Assembly (NCBI GenBank): GCA_016183425.1
Contig: JACPEP010000013.1
Span: forward strand, 1-47,764
Direction of reading: 5' to 3'
DNA from: Chloroflexota bacterium
GTDB taxonomy: Bacteria > Chloroflexota > Dehalococcoidia > JACPEP01
Length of the DNA: 47,764 nucleotides
Below the pieces are notes generated by a model. It was not told where the DNA came from. It saw only the letters and a program-made list of their open reading frames with translations, and did no database searches. Positions 44,638-47,764 of this stretch are shown here, one piece after another. The stretch's first letter is position 1; the number at the start of each line of letters is the position of its first letter. The position numbers and the translations under genes were made by a program.

Positions 44638-45183
44638 ATAGCTAAAGAATTTCGCATAAACAGCCGGATAAAGGCGAGAGAGGTAAGGCTTATTGGCGAG
44701 GAGGGGGAGCAGTTAGGACTTGTCTCTCTCCTAGAAGCACTAGCCATAGCTCGAGAGCGAAGCGTTGATCTGGTGGAAGTTGCCCCCACTGCGGAGCCGC
44801 CAGTGTGCCGCTTGATGGATTATGGCAAGTTCAAATATGCCCAGGCCAAAAAGGAGCGTGAGGCAAGGAAGAATCAGAAGGTAGTCCTTGTTCGTGAGGT
44901 GCGATTAAGGCCCAAAATCGACGAGCATGACATAGATTTCAAAACAAAGCAGATCCATCGTTTTCTGACCGGGGGCGACAAAGTGAAGCTATCGGTCATG
45001 TTTCGGGGTCGAGAGATGACCCACGTTCATTTGGGCAAAGAGCTGTTAGACAAAGTGCTGGATGACCTGAAAGACCTGGCCACCGTGGAGAAGCCTGCCG
45101 CTATGGAAGGAAGGTTCCTGACCGTGATTTTATCTCCCGCACCGACCAAGGGCAAGGAAGTTCCGCGGGTTAAGGAGGTGTAG
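44638..45183 (+). CDS. infC: Translation initiation factor IF-3, read from an AUA start codon
   Basis: The coding frame extends upstream of GTG 44773 to give the full IF-3 N-terminal domain: AKEFRINSRIKAREVRLIGE at the start, then LVEVAPTAEPPVCRLMDYGK and the C-terminal domain with KTKQIHRFLTGGDKVKL. The only sensible start is ATA 44638, nine bases after GGGAGG (44623-44628); no ATG, GTG or TTG fits. The product is 181 residues, matching E. coli IF-3 (180). Rare start codons (AUU in E. coli) let IF-3 repress its own synthesis, because IF-3 rejects non-standard initiation codons; the AUA here implies the same loop. It is followed directly by rpmI. Confidence 0.93.
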   Translation: MAKEFRINSRIKAREVRLIGEEGEQLGLVSLLEALAIARERSVDLVEVAPTAEPPVCRLMDYGKFKYAQAKKEREARKNQKVVLVREVRLRPKIDEHDIDFKTKQIHRFLTGGDKVKLSVMFRGREMTHVHLGKELLDKVLDDLKDLATVEKPAAMEGRFLTVILSPAPTKGKEVPRVKEV

Positions 45184-45387
45184 ATGCCCAAACTGAAGAC
45201 CCACAACGGCGCTCGAAATCGTTTTCATATTACCGGCACGGGGAAGATTATGCGGACCAAAGGGGGTAAAAGCCATCTGCGGCGCCGGAAGCCCCGTCGC
45301 GTGCGGGCTCTTTACGATGCCAAGATTCCCCTCAACCCCGCCGACGAAAAACGTATCAAGCGCCTTATCCCTTATGGCGTTCAGTGA
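45184..45387 (+). CDS. rpmI: 50S ribosomal protein L35
   Basis: The 67-residue basic protein has the L35 opening [20 protein letters not shown] and the closing [13 protein letters not shown] follows the infC stop with no gap; the ribosome site AAGGAGG lies in the last infC codons. The conserved infC-rpmI-rplT order supports the call. Confidence 0.95.
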   Translation: MPKLKTHNGARNRFHITGTGKIMRTKGGKSHLRRRKPRRVRALYDAKIPLNPADEKRIKRLIPYGVQ

Positions 45388-45421
45388 TGTGTCGTGCCAT
45401 ACTTTTTCCTGAGGAGGTACT

Positions 45422-45775
45422 GTGACTCGCGCTCGTTATAGGGTCGCCCGCCATCACCGACACAAGAAGGTACTTTCCCTTACGGCGGGGCATCGCGGCA
45501 CCAAACATTCCCTCTATCGCCGTGCCCACGAGTCCATGCTTAAAGCCTTAAGCTATGCCTATAGCCATCGGCGAGACCGCAGAGGCGATTTTCGCCGTCT
45601 CTGGATCGCTCGCATCAATGCTGCCGCCCGCCAGGCTGGAGTGAGCTACAGCCGTCTCATGAACGGTTTGAAAAAAGCTGGGGTTGTTCTTGACCGCAAG
45701 GTGTTGGCGGACTTGGCGGTAAGGGATACGTCCGCCTTCAGCCGTCTGGTGGAGGTGGCGAAACAGCAGCCCTAG
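45422..45775 (+). CDS. rplT: 50S ribosomal protein L20
   Basis: The 117-residue protein starts at GTG 45422 behind GAGGAGG. Typical L20 segments are [40 protein letters not shown] and [13 protein letters not shown]. Its stop codon overlaps the end of the convergent AsnC-type gene by about four bases. Confidence 0.96.
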   Translation: MTRARYRVARHHRHKKVLSLTAGHRGTKHSLYRRAHESMLKALSYAYSHRRDRRGDFRRLWIARINAAARQAGVSYSRLMNGLKKAGVVLDRKVLADLAVRDTSAFSRLVEVAKQQP

Positions 45776-46013
45776 AGGTTCACCACCAGGCAGGTGGTGG
45801 TTCTTTTGACCCCGGCGATGCGTTGGATGCCCTCGGTTACTCCCCCTCCAATGGCGTTGAGATCGTCCCCCTCCAGGGCCACGATGAGGTCATAGGGGCC
45901 AGTGATAGCTTCCACCAAGGTGATTTGGCCTTTTCCGCCTTTGCCTGCCGGGCACCGTTCGCCACATCTCTGGTTTTACCCGCCTCTGTTTTTATCAGCA
46001 CGTAAGCCTTCAT
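45772..46013 (-). pseudogene. Frameshifted Lrp/AsnC ligand-binding (RAM) domain protein
   Basis: From ATG 46013, behind GGGGAGG, the frame encodes MKAYVLIKTEAGKTRDVANG and then leaves register; a frame shifted by one base continues as GQITLVEAITGPYDLIVALE and ends in [11 protein letters not shown]. Together they make a normal stand-alone AsnC C-terminal domain (no helix-turn-helix) of about 80 residues. The span of 242 bases shows that one base is missing around the run near 45935-45950. Such proteins bind amino acids as oligomers. It could be a recent pseudogene or a sequencing error; the downstream part is otherwise intact. Confidence 0.75.
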
Positions 46014-46043
46014 GGTGTTTGCCTCCCCTCTTGACCCAGAGAG

Positions 46044-47234
46044 TCAGATTACCCTTTCTTCCTTAAGGCGTTTTATCTCCTCTTGGCTGAGACCCAGAAG
46101 CTGGCCGTAGACGTATTGGTTGTGCTCTCCCAGGCGTGGGGGTGGTGTCTCCACGGTGGCTTGGGTTCGAGAGAACTTGGGTGGGGTGGCCTGGAACTTC
46201 AACGTGCCCAAATCAGGGTGCTCTACAGAAACCAGGTTGCCTCGAGCCAACCAGTGGGGGTCATCCACTGCGTCAGCTACTGTGTTCACCGGCGCCGCCA
46301 TAATGTCCGCGGCCAGAAGGGTATCCATGATCTCCTTTACGGTGCGTGTCCTGGTCCACTCCGCCAGCACCTGTCCACACATCTCAAGGAACTCGTATTC
46401 CACGGGGTCTCGGGGGTTCTTGGGGTAGCGGGGGTCCTCTTTCACGTCCTCCCGACCGATGGCCGTCAAGACGTCTCCGCGGCGGATGCCGGCCATAATG
46501 AACACGTCGCCATCTTGGGCGGGATAGCTGCGCTCCAGGGGACTAAGGCCTCGGCTTCCCTTCCGCCACGCCACCTCCCCCAGGTAGGTGTACTGAAGGA
46601 TCTTGTGCTCCATAAGCCAGACGGCGGAGTCAAAGAGGCTGTTATCTATCCACTGGCCCTCTCCCGTTTTCTCCCGATGATAAAGGGCTGCCTGGACGGC
46701 ATAGGTATTGAGAAGCCCCGCCACGTAGTCTACCAAGGCGATGCCGTAAAAGGTGGCTGGGCCATCGGGTTCCCCGGTGACGCTCATGAGGCCGCTGGCT
46801 GCCTGGGCGATGTGATCCACCCCGCCCCGCCGGGAATAGGGACCGCTATGGCCGTACATGGAGACGGAGAGCATGATGATTTTTGAGTTGACCTTTTTCA
46901 GGTCTTCGTAGGCCAGGCCCCATTTGGCCATGGTTCCGGGCCGGAAGTTCTCCGTGACCACGTCGGAAATCCTGACCAGCTCTTTGAAAATCTCCTGGCC
47001 CCGCTTTTGGCGCGTGTCCAGGGTGATGGACTTCTTGTTTCGGGCTGTCCATAGGAAGTAGGGCCCGACGCCATTGATGAGGGGGGTGTAGGCGTGGCGG
47101 AGGGGGTCGCCTCGGGTGGGCTCCTCGTATCGGATGACCTCGGCCCCCAGGTCTCCCAGCAGCATCCCCACCATGGGCCCCGCCAAGCGCTGCCCCGCCT
47201 CCAGTATCCTTATCCCTTCCATGGCCTTGGGCAT
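46044..47234 (-). CDS. Class III (CaiB/BaiF family) CoA-transferase
   Basis: From ATG 47234 (AAGGAGGT five bases upstream) the product is 396 residues. It has the family opening GIRILEAGQRLAGPMVGMLL and LGAEVIRYEEP, and a candidate catalytic Asp in GIALVDYVAGLL, followed by LYHREKTGEGQWID. These enzymes move CoA between carboxylic acids through an aspartyl-CoA thioester; the substrate pair cannot be told from sequence. A longer frame begins nine codons upstream but lacks a ribosome site. No acyl-CoA dehydrogenase or ligase genes are adjacent. Confidence 0.92.
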   Translation of the reverse strand: MPKAMEGIRILEAGQRLAGPMVGMLLGDLGAEVIRYEEPTRGDPLRHAYTPLINGVGPYFLWTARNKKSITLDTRQKRGQEIFKELVRISDVVTENFRPGTMAKWGLAYEDLKKVNSKIIMLSVSMYGHSGPYSRRGGVDHIAQAASGLMSVTGEPDGPATFYGIALVDYVAGLLNTYAVQAALYHREKTGEGQWIDNSLFDSAVWLMEHKILQYTYLGEVAWRKGSRGLSPLERSYPAQDGDVFIMAGIRRGDVLTAIGREDVKEDPRYPKNPRDPVEYEFLEMCGQVLAEWTRTRTVKEIMDTLLAADIMAAPVNTVADAVDDPHWLARGNLVSVEHPDLGTLKFQATPPKFSRTQATVETPPPRLGEHNQYVYGQLLGLSQEEIKRLKEERVI

Positions 47235-47329
47235 AGTTACCTCCTTCTCGCCGAATAACAAACTTTAAGGTTATTTTAAACCCCTCCTTGCTCTTGTCAA
47301 CCAGAGCGTTGCGGGAGTAGGTGACACCA

Positions 47330-47358
47330 GTAGGGGCGGGTTTCAAACCCGCCCCTAC
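47330..47358. repeat. Perfect 14-base-pair palindrome around one central base
   Basis: The arms GTAGGGGCGGGTTT and AAACCCGCCCCTAC flank a single C. It shares the GTAGG...CCTAC ends and GGGTT/AACCC core with the hairpins at 23914-23941, so it is probably the same REP-like family. Confidence 0.7.
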
Positions 47359-47383
47359 CCCGATGCATGTAGTCGGCGTCGTC

Positions 47384-47510
47384 TCTGATCCGCCACAGGC
47401 GCATACACCGTCGGCCTCGGGGACGAGGCCGACTACAGCCAAGGGTTCGACAGGCTCACCATGAGCGGATATTTTTATCCTTCGTGGACGATTCTGATCC
47501 GCCAGAGGCG
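47384..47510. repeat. Hairpin and short direct repeats in the terminal intergenic stretch
   Basis: The direct repeats TCTGATCCGCCACAGGCG (47384-47401) and TCTGATCCGCCAGAGGCG (47493-47510) differ by one base. Between them is a hairpin with arms GTCGGCCTCG (47410-47419) and CGAGGCCGAC (47424-47433) and a GGGA loop, the same loop as in the uvrA-mutL spacer. No gene is visible in 47262-47764. Confidence 0.65.
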
Positions 47511-47546
47511 GAGAAGGGGTCTCCCCTGTGATCGTCTCCTTTCTCG

Positions 47547-47618
47547 CCCTGCCCTGAAGAACAGTTCGCCATAGGCGTTCATCCGTCGGGGCGCAGCGTG
47601 CTGCGCCCCTACACCCCC
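47547..47618. repeat. REP-like palindrome, copy 2
   Basis: CCCTGCCCTGAAG (47547-47559) is followed by a 22-base near-palindrome (47588-47609, arms GGGGCGCAGC and GCTGCGCCCC) and an ACACCCCC tail. The same three parts occur at 9253-9307 with a shorter interval. Confidence 0.75.
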
Positions 47619-47660
47619 ACTAATACTTGCTTGCATAAATGCCTAATCGATAAGAAGAAT

Positions 47661-47744
47661 CACCTCTCCCTTGATGGGAGAGGTCCGGGTGAGGGTGAAA
47701 TTGAAGCCCCCTCACCTTAATCCTCTCCCACAGAGGGGCGAGGA
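47661..47744. repeat. Dispersed intergenic repeat, copy 2
   Basis: Two linked hairpins, CCTCTCCCTTGATGGGAGAGG and a second pair around TCCTCTCCCACAGAGGGGCG, joined by a CGGGTGAGGGTGAAATTGAA linker. It is the inverted relative of the element at 44455-44520. Confidence 0.6.
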
Positions 47745-47764
47745 AATGTTTAGACTTCTACGCA

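Noticed and set aside
1-47764. CRISPR arrays, tRNA or rRNA genes, integrases and complete insertion sequences
   Set aside because: None was seen: no regularly spaced repeats, no tRNA cloverleaf signatures and no transposase or integrase frames.

Overview
The window reads as chromosomal DNA of a moderately GC-rich, free-living bacterium that respires with nitrate. The mix of genes points tentatively to Chloroflexota, perhaps near Dehalococcoidia: a cytochrome c-narGHJI-narK cluster, a complex I cluster lacking E/F/G, GAF-SARP regulators, M20 peptidase-like genes with family 5 binding proteins, a small DUF2007-like gene, a stand-alone AsnC ligand-binding gene, and scattered REP-like palindromes. 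This placement is inference; there is no rRNA or tRNA in the window to anchor it.

Layout. 1-9155 (+): a signalling block with an FAD oxidoreductase, a free-standing cyclic-nucleotide-binding protein, a hybrid histidine kinase, a single-domain response regulator, a REC/adenylate-cyclase protein with two HisKA-like domains, and a GAF-SARP transcription regulator. 9156-9940: repeat and remnant DNA plus one small gene. 9941-20853 (+): nitrate respiration and transport (membrane cytochrome c, narG, narH, narJ, narI, narK, a TehA/SLAC1-type channel, a FocA/NirC-type channel). 20900-25840: divergent repair genes uvrA (-) and mutL (+) separated by hairpin repeats. 25944-32593 (-): two M20-like proteins and a duplicated family 5 solute-binding protein; the duplication left a truncated M20 copy, and both binding-protein genes have broken signal-peptide regions behind a shared promoter/operator. 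32610-41655 (-): complex I genes A, C, D, H, J, K, L, M, N with a small DUF2007-like gene inserted; nuoB and nuoI are absent from their usual places. 41745-44254 (-): a MATE transporter, a DUF3052-like gene with a decayed partial copy, and a small membrane protein. 44568-45775 (+): infC-rpmI-rplT, with infC read from an AUA start. 45772-47234 (-): a frameshifted AsnC-type ligand-binding gene and a class III CoA-transferase. 47262-47764: intergenic repeats.

How the parts fit. Complex I (feeding quinone) and NarGHI (oxidising quinol) could form a short respiratory chain. NarK, the SLAC1-type channel and the FNT channel would handle nitrate entry and nitrite exit. The kinase/regulator/cyclase operon lies a few hundred bases downstream of a cAMP-binding domain gene, so a local phosphorelay-to-cAMP circuit is plausible. 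The most unusual items are the complex I cluster missing both connecting Fe-S subunits, a NarK carrying an approximately 80-residue lipoyl-like insert in a predicted periplasmic loop, the cyclase with duplicated HisKA domains but no ATPase domain, and the duplicated, signal-peptide-damaged binding-protein locus with metal-site-altered M20 homologues.
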